Origin: Gammaproteobacteria bacterium
Lineage (GTDB): Bacteria > Pseudomonadota > Gammaproteobacteria > GCA-001735895
Reading direction: 5' to 3'
Length of the DNA stretch: 16,586 nucleotides
NCBI GenBank assembly: GCA_029864065.1
Contig: JAOTUD010000011.1
Location: 1-16,586, forward strand
Below the pieces are notes generated by a model. It was not told the DNA's origin. It saw only the letters and a program-made list of their open reading frames with translations, and ran no database searches. This document shows positions 1 through 6,991 of the stretch, piece after piece (within the stretch, counting starts at the first letter, position 1; the number at the start of each line of letters is the position of its first letter). The position numbers and the translations under genes are program-made.

Positions 1-1
1 C

Positions 2-349
2 ACCGCGGATATCATGATGATCGGCTGGCGCTCGGATACCGAGGACAGCGCCAACTTTTTCGAATTCCTGGCGATGACCCCGAACCCGAGCACCGGTATG
101 GGCGCTTACAACGCGGGTAACTACTCGAGCGAATACGTCGACCAGATGACTGTCCAGTCGAACGCCGAAACCGATCCGAAAAAGCGTGCCGAAATGTTGC
201 AGGGTATCGAGGCGAGGATCTACCAGGACGCCGCTTTCATCCCGCTGCACTGGGAAAACCTGGCCTGGGCCGCGCGCAAGGGCGTCCGCATTGCTCCGAT
301 CGTCAACGCGTTTAACCTCCCCTACCTCGGCGACCTCGTCATCGATTAA
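2..349 (+). CDS. ABC transporter substrate-binding protein, family 5 (peptide/nickel type), C-terminal part
   Basis: The reading frame is open from the left edge, so the N-terminus lies outside the window. About 115 residues remain. They match the C-terminal lobe of DppA/OppA-type periplasmic binding proteins: an IGWRSDTEDSANFF segment (the family's 'GW..D..DP.NF' region), then a helix with AEMLQGIEARIYQDAAFIPLHW, the usual 'D.P.IPL' run before the C-terminus. The gene ends in two consecutive TAA codons (347-352). The protein would capture a peptide, opine or similar solute in the periplasm for an ABC importer, whose permease genes are not in the window. The ligand cannot be told from this fragment. 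A palindromic repeat starts 7 bases after the stop and separates it from the sulfatase gene. Confidence 0.85.
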   Translation, partial: TADIMMIGWRSDTEDSANFFEFLAMTPNPSTGMGAYNAGNYSSEYVDQMTVQSNAETDPKKRAEMLQGIEARIYQDAAFIPLHWENLAWAARKGVRIAPIVNAFNLPYLGDLVID

Positions 350-356
350 TAATTGC

Positions 357-428
357 GGGGACACAATACTTAATTCATCGACAGACCCAGATTTTTACCG
401 ATGATAAAAAATCGAGTATTGTGTCCCC
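357..428. repeat. REP-like palindromic element with 14-bp perfect terminal inverted repeats
   Basis: GGGGACACAATACT at 357-370 is exactly complementary to AGTATTGTGTCCCC at 415-428. Inside it, TCATCG (375-380) pairs with CGATGA (399-404), so the 72-base unit can fold into a long two-part hairpin. It lies directly after the tandem stops of the binding-protein gene and could also act as a transcription barrier. The same core recurs at 437-454, 6948-6961 and 6975-6988. Such dispersed palindromes resemble REP/REPIN elements mobilised by Y1-type (RAYT) transposases, but no transposase gene is visible here. Confidence 0.8.
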
Positions 429-436
429 GGAACTGC

Positions 437-454
437 AATTAAGTATTGTGCCCC
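437..454 (-). repeat. Third copy of the GGGGACACAATAC repeat, minus orientation
   Basis: AATTAAGTATTGTGCCCC is the reverse complement of the 19-base repeat at 357-375 with a single T missing. It lies 8 bases after the palindromic unit and ends 22 bases before the preferred ATG of the sulfatase gene. It therefore occupies the place where that gene's promoter and leader would be expected. Confidence 0.75.
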
Positions 455-476
455 TGATTTCTCCGGATTATTGCCG

Positions 477-2054
477 ATGCCGCGAAATATTCTGTTTATC
501 ATGTGCGACCAGTTGCGCTGGGATTACCTGTCCTGCTACGGCCACCAGAAACTGCATACCCCGAACATCGATGCGCTGGCGGCGCGCGGCGTCCGCTTTG
601 CCAACGCCTATTGCCAGTCGCCGCTGTGCGGCCCGTCGCGCACGAGTTTCTATACCGGTCGCTACCTGTCCAGCCATGGCGTCATGTGTAACGAGGATCC
701 GACCAGGCTCGACGACCTGACGATTGCCGACTATCTCAGACCCCTGGGCTATCGCAGCGCGCTGGTCGGCAAGGCGGACAATCGCAAGGATCCCGAGATG
801 CTCGCGGCATTCGGCGTAGACCTCGAGTCGAGCTATGCCCGCGCGGCTGCCTGCGGTGGATTCGAACCCTTCGAATGGCACGAGGGCCTGTATCCCGACG
901 CGCTGCTGCCCGAACACCAGGGTTACACCGCCTTTTTGAATTCGGTCGGCTATGCCGGCGACAATCCCTGGCAGGACTATGCCAACAGCGCCGAGGACAG
1001 GGATGGCAATATCCGTTCGGGCTGGCGCCTGCGTAACTCGGTCTACCCGGCACGCGTCGCCGAGGCGCATTCCGAGACGCCGTTTCTCACCGGTCGCGCG
1101 ATCGATTTCCTGGAGCAGCAACAGGGCGATCAACCCTGGTGCCTGCACCTGTCGTATATCAAGCCGCACTGGCCGCTGATTGCGCCGAGTCCCTACCACA
1201 ATCTTTTCGGCGCCGATGCGGTGCAGGACGTGGTGCGTTCCGACGCGGAACAGCTCGATCCTCACCCGGTGTACCGGGCCTTCATGCAACAGGAATACAG
1301 CGAAACCTGGACCCGCGACGACGTGCGCGAACGCCTGATCCCGGTTTACATGGGACTGGTCAAACAGGTCGACGACCAGCTCGGGCGCCTGTTCGACTAC
1401 CTGAAGCAGCGCGATATGTTCGACAGGACGATGATCGTATTCAGCAGCGACCACGGAGAGTACCTCGGCGATCACTGGCTCGGCGAAAAAGACCTGTTCC
1501 ACGAGCCATCGGCGAAAATTCCCCTGGTTATCGTCAATCCCAACTCGACCGCCGACGAAACCCGCGGCAGCGTCTGCAACGAAATGGTCGAGGCGATAGA
1601 TCTGCTGCCGACCTTCGTCGAATATGCCGGCGGCAATATCAATCACGAGCGCGTCGAGGGTCATTCGCTGATGCCGCTGCTGCGCTCGCGGGTGGCCCCG
1701 CGCGACTGGCGCCAGTGCGCGGTCAGCGAGATAGATTTTTCCGCGCGCGGCGTGCGTAGCCTGCTGGACCTCGCGCCTTACGATTGCCGCGCCACCATGA
1801 TACGGCACAAGCGCTGGAAATATATTCACCACCATGTTTTCCGTCCGCAGCTATTCGACCTGCAAAAAGATCCGCACGAGCTGCTCGATCTCGGCGGTGA
1901 TCCGACGCATAAAAAGATACGCTCGGAAATGCGGCGCCTGCTGTTCGACTGGCGCCGGCGTCTGAAACCCAGGATCGGCACCGTTTACGAGGACCTGGCT
2001 GGCATGGGTCCCGAGCGCAACGAATCGATGGGAGTCATCATCGGCAGATGGTAG
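477..2054 (+). CDS. Sulfatase / phosphonate monoester hydrolase family enzyme (alkaline phosphatase superfamily)
   Basis: A predicted hydrolase of sulfate or phosphonate/phosphate monoesters, 525 residues from ATG 477. An in-frame TTG lies at 471; ATG is preferred, although neither has a strong ribosome binding site. The N-terminus NILFIMCDQLRWD carries the metal-binding Asp (D11). C51-G-P-S-R55 is the CxPSR signature whose Cys is oxidised to formylglycine. K99 (LVGK), K229/H231 (IKPHWP), D325/H326 (SSDHGEYLGDH) and K338 complete the usual active-site set. Spacing and the C-terminal 'KYIHHH..RPQLFDLQKDPHE' resemble Rhizobium/Burkholderia phosphonate monoester hydrolases more than choline sulfatase. 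No signal peptide is seen, so the enzyme is probably cytoplasmic. Its substrate is unknown. No maturase (FGE/anSME) gene is in the window. A cytochrome c gene follows after 37 bases. Confidence 0.9.
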   Translation: MPRNILFIMCDQLRWDYLSCYGHQKLHTPNIDALAARGVRFANAYCQSPLCGPSRTSFYTGRYLSSHGVMCNEDPTRLDDLTIADYLRPLGYRSALVGKADNRKDPEMLAAFGVDLESSYARAAACGGFEPFEWHEGLYPDALLPEHQGYTAFLNSVGYAGDNPWQDYANSAEDRDGNIRSGWRLRNSVYPARVAEAHSETPFLTGRAIDFLEQQQGDQPWCLHLSYIKPHWPLIAPSPYHNLFGADAVQDVVRSDAEQLDPHPVYRAFMQQEYSETWTRDDVRERLIPVYMGLVKQVDDQLGRLFDYLKQRDMFDRTMIVFSSDHGEYLGDHWLGEKDLFHEPSAKIPLVIVNPNSTADETRGSVCNEMVEAIDLLPTFVEYAGGNINHERVEGHSLMPLLRSRVAPRDWRQCAVSEIDFSARGVRSLLDLAPYDCRATMIRHKRWKYIHHHVFRPQLFDLQKDPHELLDLGGDPTHKKIRSEMRRLLFDWRRRLKPRIGTVYEDLAGMGPERNESMGVIIGRW

Positions 2055-2091
2055 CGCGTCTTTTACCAAAGATAGCAGGACCGGTATACCC

Positions 2092-2583
2092 ATGATGCGA
2101 ATCACCTTTTCAATCCTGATTGCCACGCTGTTGTTCCTGCAACCCGGGGTGGCGGAGGCAATGGACGCCAACGCGCTATGGGGTAATCGCTGCGAACAGT
2201 GCCACGGAGAAGCCGGCGAATTTTCGGGCAAGTACCTGTGGGTAATCGACGACAAACTGCAGGGACAACATCATGTCGAGAACCTGCGCCTGTTCTTGCG
2301 CAATCATTATATCCCGGGGCACGGGATCGAAGCGCTTTACGACTTGCTGCGTGCGCAGGCAAATACGCCGGCACGTTTTGGAAACGAATGTAGCGGCTGC
2401 CACGAAAGCGCCACGACATTCGTGCGCAAGTCGATATTCACCAGGGCGGGCGAGCTGACCGGTGCGGCGTCCGGAGTGCCGGTCGAAACGTTTCTGGCGA
2501 CGCACCGGGATCTGACGAAAGAGGACGTCGAGTTTTTTACGAAATTGCTCCTGCGCATGTCGATCGTAGTCTACGGCCAGTAA
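2092..2583 (+). CDS. Di-haem c-type cytochrome, exported
   Basis: A 163-residue protein with a Sec signal peptide (hydrophobic residues 5-17, likely cleavage after AEA at 23). Two haem-c sites are visible: C34-E-Q-C37-H38 and C100-S-G-C103-H104. The intervening 'NLRLFLRNHYIPGHGIEALYDLL' suggests a helical cytochrome c domain around the first haem. It should be a periplasmic electron carrier. A second in-frame ATG (2095) follows the first immediately, and either could be used. The gene lies 37 bases after the sulfatase and may be co-transcribed, though no functional link to that hydrolase is obvious. The segment around the second haem (GCHESATTFVRK) resembles the haem site of the small cytochrome encoded convergently at 2769-3044 (GCHDSAVYTREN). 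The redox partner is unknown. Confidence 0.85.
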   Translation: MMRITFSILIATLLFLQPGVAEAMDANALWGNRCEQCHGEAGEFSGKYLWVIDDKLQGQHHVENLRLFLRNHYIPGHGIEALYDLLRAQANTPARFGNECSGCHESATTFVRKSIFTRAGELTGAASGVPVETFLATHRDLTKEDVEFFTKLLLRMSIVVYGQ

Positions 2584-2701
2584 ACAGGCCGCTACGACCA
2601 GGTATTTCCAGCCCGCTTGGTAACACGCCCAACTCCGACAGCCATCCCGGTTGCGGGCGGCCGTTGCTCGAAATCGCTTCGTCCGGGCTGATCGCGACGT
2701 C

Positions 2702-2732
2702 GCGGGTATTCCGCGAGCGGCAAGATACCCGC
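2702..2732. terminator. Possible hairpin terminator between convergent cytochrome genes
   Basis: GCGGGTAT (2702-2709) pairs perfectly with ATACCCGC (2725-2732), and the loop holds a further CCG/CGG pairing. It lies 118 bases after the di-haem cytochrome stop and 36 bases after the minus-strand cytochrome stop. There is no T-tract on either side, so it is not a classical intrinsic terminator. It could stabilise 3' ends. The rest of 2584-2768 shows nothing coding. Confidence 0.3.
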
Positions 2733-2768
2733 AAGCCGGATTTCCCGGACGGACCAGCGTGAAGCGCT

Positions 2769-3044
2769 CTAGTTCTTGAAGTGGTAATACTTCTGGTTCA
2801 GGAACTCGATCACGTCTTCGACCTCGTCGTCGAACCAGGTCAGGCCGAGGCTGTCCTTGCAAAAACGCACCTGGACGCCAAGCCGCTGGTAGGACTGGAC
2901 GTTGCGGTTTTCCCGCGTGTAGACGGCGGAGTCGTGGCAACCGGTGCAGTGTTCGAAGTGCAGGTCATCGCCATTTTCGATATCGGCGGCGTAAGCCGGC
3001 ATGACGCAGCTCGTCAAGGTTATTAATCCCGCGATTATTTTCAT
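2769..3044 (-). CDS. Small mono-haem c-type cytochrome, exported
   Basis: A 91-residue precursor with a signal peptide (residues 1-19, cleavage after AYA) and one haem-c site, C33-T-G-C36-H37. The remainder (HDSAVYTRENR, QVRFCKDSLGLTWFDDEVEDVIEFL) looks like the short cytochromes of about 100 residues common in gammaproteobacteria, with an extra Cys at 62. An LTSC stretch at 10-13 resembles a lipobox, but the preceding signal would be too short, so soluble export is favoured. GGGGAG (3051-3056 on the complementary strand) is a good ribosome binding site. The gene begins 30 bases after the amidotransferase stop and is probably co-transcribed with it. It should carry single electrons in the periplasm; the partner is unknown. 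Confidence 0.85.
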   Translation of the reverse strand: MKIIAGLITLTSCVMPAYAADIENGDDLHFEHCTGCHDSAVYTRENRNVQSYQRLGVQVRFCKDSLGLTWFDDEVEDVIEFLNQKYYHFKN

Positions 3045-3074
3045 TCTGGTCTCCCCTGGTTATGTGCGGCCGAT

Positions 3075-3788
3075 TCAGGCCAGCAGGAAACGCATCATCC
3101 ATTCACCCCAGATATGCGCATCGGGTTGCGCGGCCTCGAGGTTGCGCGTGGCGCGCTCGCGCTGTTCCGGGGTCACGCTTGCTGTGGTCTTAAGAAAGTT
3201 TATCATCGATAGCCTCGACTGTTCGGGGTGTCCCTGGAAGCACATGACGTTGTCCCCGATCGTGTATCCATGATCGGCATAGTGGTCGATATGGGCAAAT
3301 CCCCGCGCACCCTCGGGTAACCGCGTAACCCGCTCCTGGTTGAAATGATACATCCCGGTAACCTCGGCGGCGGGCTCCATCCAGTCGTACCTGGCGGTGA
3401 TGCGCAAGTCAAAATTGCCGATCAACCAGCCATTTTCATTGTGACCCACCTCCCCGCCGAATGCCCGCGCCACCAGCTGGTGCCCGAAGCAGGAACCGAT
3501 CACGCGGATTCCACGACCGGCCGATTCCCGCACCAGGTCGGCTAGCCGCGCAATCCAGCCATGCTCGTCGTGCACGCTGCACGGGCTGCCGGTAACCAGG
3601 ATGGCGTCATAATCTCCGATGCTACCGGGAAACTGATTTTTGGATACGTAATACGCGTCGAACCGGGCATTCGCGTTGAACGGTTGCAGCAGGTCGATAA
3701 ATTTCTGCGAGTCGGTTATGCCTCGATCATCCGCCCAGTAACTCTCGGGAACCGCATCCAGAATCGCTATCCGGATCGCCTTGTTCAT
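3075..3788 (-). CDS. Class I glutamine amidotransferase-like protein
   Basis: A 237-residue stand-alone GATase1 domain. The nucleophile elbow GSCFGHQLVARAFGG places the catalytic Cys at 100, and H187/E189 in FQGHPEQ complete the triad. Such domains hydrolyse glutamine or gamma-glutamyl amides to release ammonia. The elbow is of the GuaA/TrpG type (CFGHQ) rather than the PuuD type. No synthetase domain is fused and none lies beside it, so the acceptor is unknown. The N-terminal region AILDAVPESYW and the oxyanion segment VTGSPCSVHDEHGWI fit the 'type 1 glutamine amidotransferase' group often annotated only generically. The gene is divergent from the decarboxylase gene (96-base shared upstream region) and reads into the small cytochrome gene downstream. 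It is cytoplasmic. Confidence 0.85.
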   Translation of the reverse strand: MNKAIRIAILDAVPESYWADDRGITDSQKFIDLLQPFNANARFDAYYVSKNQFPGSIGDYDAILVTGSPCSVHDEHGWIARLADLVRESAGRGIRVIGSCFGHQLVARAFGGEVGHNENGWLIGNFDLRITARYDWMEPAAEVTGMYHFNQERVTRLPEGARGFAHIDHYADHGYTIGDNVMCFQGHPEQSRLSMINFLKTTASVTPEQRERATRNLEAAQPDAHIWGEWMMRFLLA

Positions 3789-3884
3789 AGTTTCTTATGC
3801 CTGCTCGTTAATGATTGACTCCGGTTCCAACGATACCTGAAAATTCGATTTTGAGAAGCCCGAGAATCCAATACGAGAACTTTC

Positions 3885-5312
3885 ATGACCCCCGAAGAAT
3901 TCCGTGCCGCCGGCCATCGGCTCATTGACTGGATCGCGGACTACCGCGGCAGTATCGAACAGCGCCCGGTGCGCGCCCAGGTCGAGCCGGGCGACATCCG
4001 CCGCGGCTTTGCGTCGTCGCCACCGCAGGCGCCGCTCGGCGCCGACCAGATGTTGCATGAACTGGAACAGAAGATCGTGCCCGGTATCACCCAGGTACAG
4101 CACCCGATGCATTACGGCTGGTTTCCTGCGAACGCCTCGCTTGCATCGACGCTCGGCGATATCGCGAGTTCGGGCCTCGGCACGCTGGGCATTTCCTGGG
4201 AGAGCTGCCCTGCAGCGACGGAACTCGAGGAAGTCGTCTGCGACTGGATGCGACAGCTAACCGGGCTATCGCAAAACTGGCAGGGCTGCATCCAGGACAC
4301 GGCTTCTACCGCCTGCCTGACGGCGTTACTGATCGCGCGTGAAAGCGTCAGCGAATATTCCGCGAACCACGGCGGCCTGCAGGCGGAAGACAAGCCCCTG
4401 ATCGTCTATACCACCGAGGAGGCGCATTCCTCGGTCATCAAGGCCGCGCTGCTGGCGGGCTTCGGCCGTGAAAATCTGCGCCTCGTAGGCATGGATCCGG
4501 TTACGCGAGCGATGTCGCCGACCGCGCTCGCCGCGCAGATCGAACGCGATTTCGCCGCCGGCAAACTGCCCTGCGCGATCGTGGCATCGACCGGTTCCAC
4601 CGGGATCACCGCCTTCGACCCGGTCGCCGAGATGGCTGAAATAGCCGCCGAGCACGCGATCTGGCTGCACGTCGACGCGGCCATGGCCGGCAGTGCCATG
4701 CTGCTGCCCGAATGCCGCCACCTCTGGGAAGGTGTCGAGCATGCCGATTCGATTTCGTGGAACCCGCACAAGTGGATGGGCACGATCCTCGATTGCTCGT
4801 TGTTTTACGTGCGCGACGTCGAACACCTGGTGCGCGTCATGTCCACCAACCCGAGCTACCTGCGCTCCAGCGTCGATGACGAGGTGCGCCAGTATCGCGA
4901 CTGGGGTATCCCGCTGGGGCGGCGCTTTCGCGCGCTCAAGCTCTGGTATCACCTCGGCATCGACGGTATCGACGCGATCCGCGTGCGCCTGCGCCGCGAC
5001 CTCGACAATGCGCGCTGGTTTGCCGAACAGGTTGCGGCAGCCGAACACTGGCGCGTGCTGGCGCCGGTCAATCTGCAGACCGTCTGTATTCGCCACCAAC
5101 CGCCGGGGCTCGAGGGCGACGCGCTGGACCGGCATACGCTGTCCTGGGTAAACGCCCTGAACCGTTCCGGGGCGGCGTTCATGAGTCCGTCCAAACTCGA
5201 CGGCCGCTGGATGGTGCGGGTCTCCATCGGCGTCGAGACTACCGAGCGCGCGCACCTGGAAAAGCTCTGGCAGCTGCTCCAGTCCAGCGCGACAGAGTTT
5301 GCCGGGGAATGA
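3885..5312 (+). CDS. PLP-dependent aromatic-L-amino-acid-type decarboxylase (group II)
   Basis: A 475-residue member of the group II decarboxylases (DDC, tyrosine and tryptophan decarboxylases), which convert an L-amino acid to its amine plus CO2. Visible marks are: the substrate-side segment HPMHYGWFPANAS (73-85); GISWESCPAATELE (102-115); H181 in TEEAHSS, which stacks on PLP; D264 in HVDAAMAGS; and the Schiff-base Lys K296 in NPHKW. NPSYL supplies Y325 at the position of catalytic Tyr332 in mammalian DDC, so decarboxylation rather than aldehyde synthesis is expected. IPLGRRFRALKLW is the usual C-terminal-domain signature. DDC has Tyr where this protein has Met267 (DAAYAG to DAAMAG), so the substrate may not be a classical aromatic amino acid. 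The gene is divergent from the amidotransferase gene, and 84 bases separate it from the ferredoxin gene. Confidence 0.92.
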   Translation: MTPEEFRAAGHRLIDWIADYRGSIEQRPVRAQVEPGDIRRGFASSPPQAPLGADQMLHELEQKIVPGITQVQHPMHYGWFPANASLASTLGDIASSGLGTLGISWESCPAATELEEVVCDWMRQLTGLSQNWQGCIQDTASTACLTALLIARESVSEYSANHGGLQAEDKPLIVYTTEEAHSSVIKAALLAGFGRENLRLVGMDPVTRAMSPTALAAQIERDFAAGKLPCAIVASTGSTGITAFDPVAEMAEIAAEHAIWLHVDAAMAGSAMLLPECRHLWEGVEHADSISWNPHKWMGTILDCSLFYVRDVEHLVRVMSTNPSYLRSSVDDEVRQYRDWGIPLGRRFRALKLWYHLGIDGIDAIRVRLRRDLDNARWFAEQVAAAEHWRVLAPVNLQTVCIRHQPPGLEGDALDRHTLSWVNALNRSGAAFMSPSKLDGRWMVRVSIGVETTERAHLEKLWQLLQSSATEFAGE

Positions 5313-5396
5313 AAAAATCGGCGAAATTGCAAAGACATCGGCCATAAAAAAGGATACATTACGCGGTTTTTACACTCCTTATCATTAGCGAACGAG

Positions 5397-5717
5397 ATGG
5401 CGAAAATCACCTGGAAAATGGAGGACGGCAGCGAAATTAGCGCCGACGTCAAAGACGGCCTGAACCTGATGGAGGCCGCCACCGCCAACAACGTGCCTCA
5501 CATCGAAGGCGAGTGCGGCGGCTGTCTCTCCTGCGCCACCTGCCACGTCTTCGTCGATCCCGAGTGGTATGCCAGAACCGGTGACGTTGACGAAATCGAA
5601 GACACCATGCTGGAAATGACCGACGTCGAGCGCGCAGACAATAGCAGGCTCAGCTGCCAGATCATCGCCTCGGCGGAGCTCGACGGCCTGGTGCTCTATG
5701 TGCCCGAACCGGATTAA
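5397..5717 (+). CDS. [2Fe-2S] ferredoxin, adrenodoxin/putidaredoxin type
   Basis: A 106-residue small acidic iron-sulfur protein. The cluster ligands are C40, C46, C49 (C-x5-C-x2-C in GECGGCLSCATCHVFV) and C87 (RLSCQI), the pattern of putidaredoxin, terpredoxin and adrenodoxin. An additional Cys at 43 lies inside the cluster loop. The acidic stretch DVDEIEDTMLEM (63-74) matches the partner-docking helix of adrenodoxins. Its role would be to pass single electrons from the reductase encoded 4 bases downstream to an oxygenase (cytochrome P450 or Rieske type) or another acceptor. No such oxygenase lies in the window. The general housekeeping Isc ferredoxin is an alternative, but that normally lies in the isc operon and is not paired with a reductase. 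Confidence 0.9.
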   Translation: MAKITWKMEDGSEISADVKDGLNLMEAATANNVPHIEGECGGCLSCATCHVFVDPEWYARTGDVDEIEDTMLEMTDVERADNSRLSCQIIASAELDGLVLYVPEPD

Positions 5718-5721
5718 CTAA

Positions 5722-6942
5722 ATGCCCGCGCCCGTTGTCATCGTCGGTGCGGGCCAGGCCGCGGCCTCCTTTATTTCACGACACGTCGCCCTCGGCAACG
5801 CTACGCCGCTGCTGTTGATCGGCAACGAACCTCACCCACCTTACCAGCGCCCGCCGCTGTCGAAGAAGTACCTGCTCGGCCAGCTCGAGCGCGAACGTCT
5901 TTTTATTCGGCCGCTGGAATGGTACGTAGCACAGGGTGTCGCAACCCGTTTCAACACGCGCGTCGTCGAAATCAGGCGCGCAGACAAGCAGGTGGTCAGC
6001 GCCGACGGCGACGTCATCGACTACGACAAGCTGATTCTCTGTACCGGGTCCCGGCCGCGTAAACTGCCCGCCGAAGCCGGTGGAAACCTGCCTGGCGTCT
6101 ATACCCTGCGTGACATCGGCGACATCGACATGATGTCGACCGAGTTCCAGGCAGGGCGCAGGCTGCTGATCGTCGGCGGCGGCTATATCGGGCTCGAAGC
6201 CGCGGCCGTGGGACGCCAGCTCGGGCTCGAGGTTACGCTGCTGGAAATGGCGGACCGGATCCTGCAACGCGTCGCTGCAGACGCCACGTCGAGCTATTTC
6301 CGCAAGCTGCACTCGGACCACGGCGTCGATATACGCGAATCGGCGCGCATGCTGAGGCTGCTGGAAAAAGACGGCAGGGTTTGTGGCGCTGAAATGGAGA
6401 GCGGTGAAGTGATCGCCGCCGACCTGGTGCTGGTCGGTATCGGCGCGAGCCCGAATGTCGAACTTGCCACGGCGGCCGGCCTCGACTGCGACAACGGCAT
6501 TTGCGTAAACGAAATCTGCCAGACTGAGGATGCGAATATATTCGCCGCCGGGGATTGCAGCAACTTTACCCGCGACGGCAGGCACATCCGGCTCGAATCG
6601 GTACAGAACGCGGCCGACCAGGGCGACCTGATCGCGCGCGTGCTGGCCGGCGAAGACGTCACCTACACGGCGCTGCCGTGGTTCTGGTCGGACCAGTACG
6701 ATTGCAAGCTGCAAATCGTCGGCCTCAACCTGGGGCACGACCAGACCGTGGTGCGTCACGGCGCAAGCGAATCCAGCATGTCGGTCTGGTATTACCGCGG
6801 CGAGCGATTGCTCGCGGTCGACGCGATGAACGATCCCAGGGCCTATGCTTTCGGCAGTAAGATGATCGAAGCGGGCAAGAATCCGACGCAACAGCAAGTT
6901 GCCGATCCGGCCACCGACCTCAAGGCCCTCGCAACAGCCTGA
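5722..6942 (+). CDS. FAD-dependent NADH:ferredoxin reductase (putidaredoxin/rubredoxin reductase family)
   Basis: A 406-residue flavoprotein that should transfer electrons from NAD(P)H to the ferredoxin encoded just upstream (gap of 4 bases, surely one transcript). The FAD site GAGQAAA (9-15) comes first, then the family mark YQRPPLSK (41-48). The pyridine-nucleotide site GGGYIGLEAA (152-161) has Glu175 at the end of the second strand, which usually means NADH preference. GIGASPNVELA (240-249) and FAAGDCSNF (274-282) close the FAD site. Length and motifs fit CamA/BphA4/rubredoxin reductase-like enzymes. The gene ends 5 bases before a pair of direct repeats that separates it from a convergent gene. 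It is cytoplasmic, and the final electron acceptor is unknown. Confidence 0.92.
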   Translation: MPAPVVIVGAGQAAASFISRHVALGNATPLLLIGNEPHPPYQRPPLSKKYLLGQLERERLFIRPLEWYVAQGVATRFNTRVVEIRRADKQVVSADGDVIDYDKLILCTGSRPRKLPAEAGGNLPGVYTLRDIGDIDMMSTEFQAGRRLLIVGGGYIGLEAAAVGRQLGLEVTLLEMADRILQRVAADATSSYFRKLHSDHGVDIRESARMLRLLEKDGRVCGAEMESGEVIAADLVLVGIGASPNVELATAAGLDCDNGICVNEICQTEDANIFAAGDCSNFTRDGRHIRLESVQNAADQGDLIARVLAGEDVTYTALPWFWSDQYDCKLQIVGLNLGHDQTVVRHGASESSMSVWYYRGERLLAVDAMNDPRAYAFGSKMIEAGKNPTQQQVADPATDLKALATA

Positions 6943-6947
6943 ATTCC

Positions 6948-6991
6948 GGGGACACAATACTCATCCCAAGATAAGGGGACACAATACTTAG
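6948..6991 (+). repeat. Two direct copies of the GGGGACACAATACT repeat between convergent genes
   Basis: GGGGACACAATACT occurs at 6948-6961 and again at 6975-6988, the second continuing TAG to 6991. The spacer is 13 bases. Together they fill the 45-base gap between the reductase stop and the lytic transglycosylase stop. The complement of TTA (6988-6990) within the second copy is the TAA stop of the minus-strand gene. The sequence is the same element as at 357-454. Confidence 0.8.

Noticed and set aside
468..1835. 455-codon minus-strand open frame opposite the sulfatase gene
   Set aside because: The plus strand has a complete, motif-bearing sulfatase. The antisense frame shows no recognisable domain and reflects high GC codon bias.
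2775..3044. Lipoprotein reading of the small cytochrome (LTSC lipobox)
   Set aside because: Only 12 residues would precede the Cys, shorter than usual lipoprotein signals, and a good signal peptidase I site (AYA) follows.
4326..5345. 339-codon minus-strand open frame opposite the decarboxylase gene
   Set aside because: It is the antisense shadow of a gene with intact PLP-site residues and has no domain features of its own.
5776..6957. 393-codon minus-strand open frame opposite the ferredoxin reductase gene
   Set aside because: It overlaps a full-length flavoprotein with clear FAD and NADH motifs. The antisense product shows no motifs.
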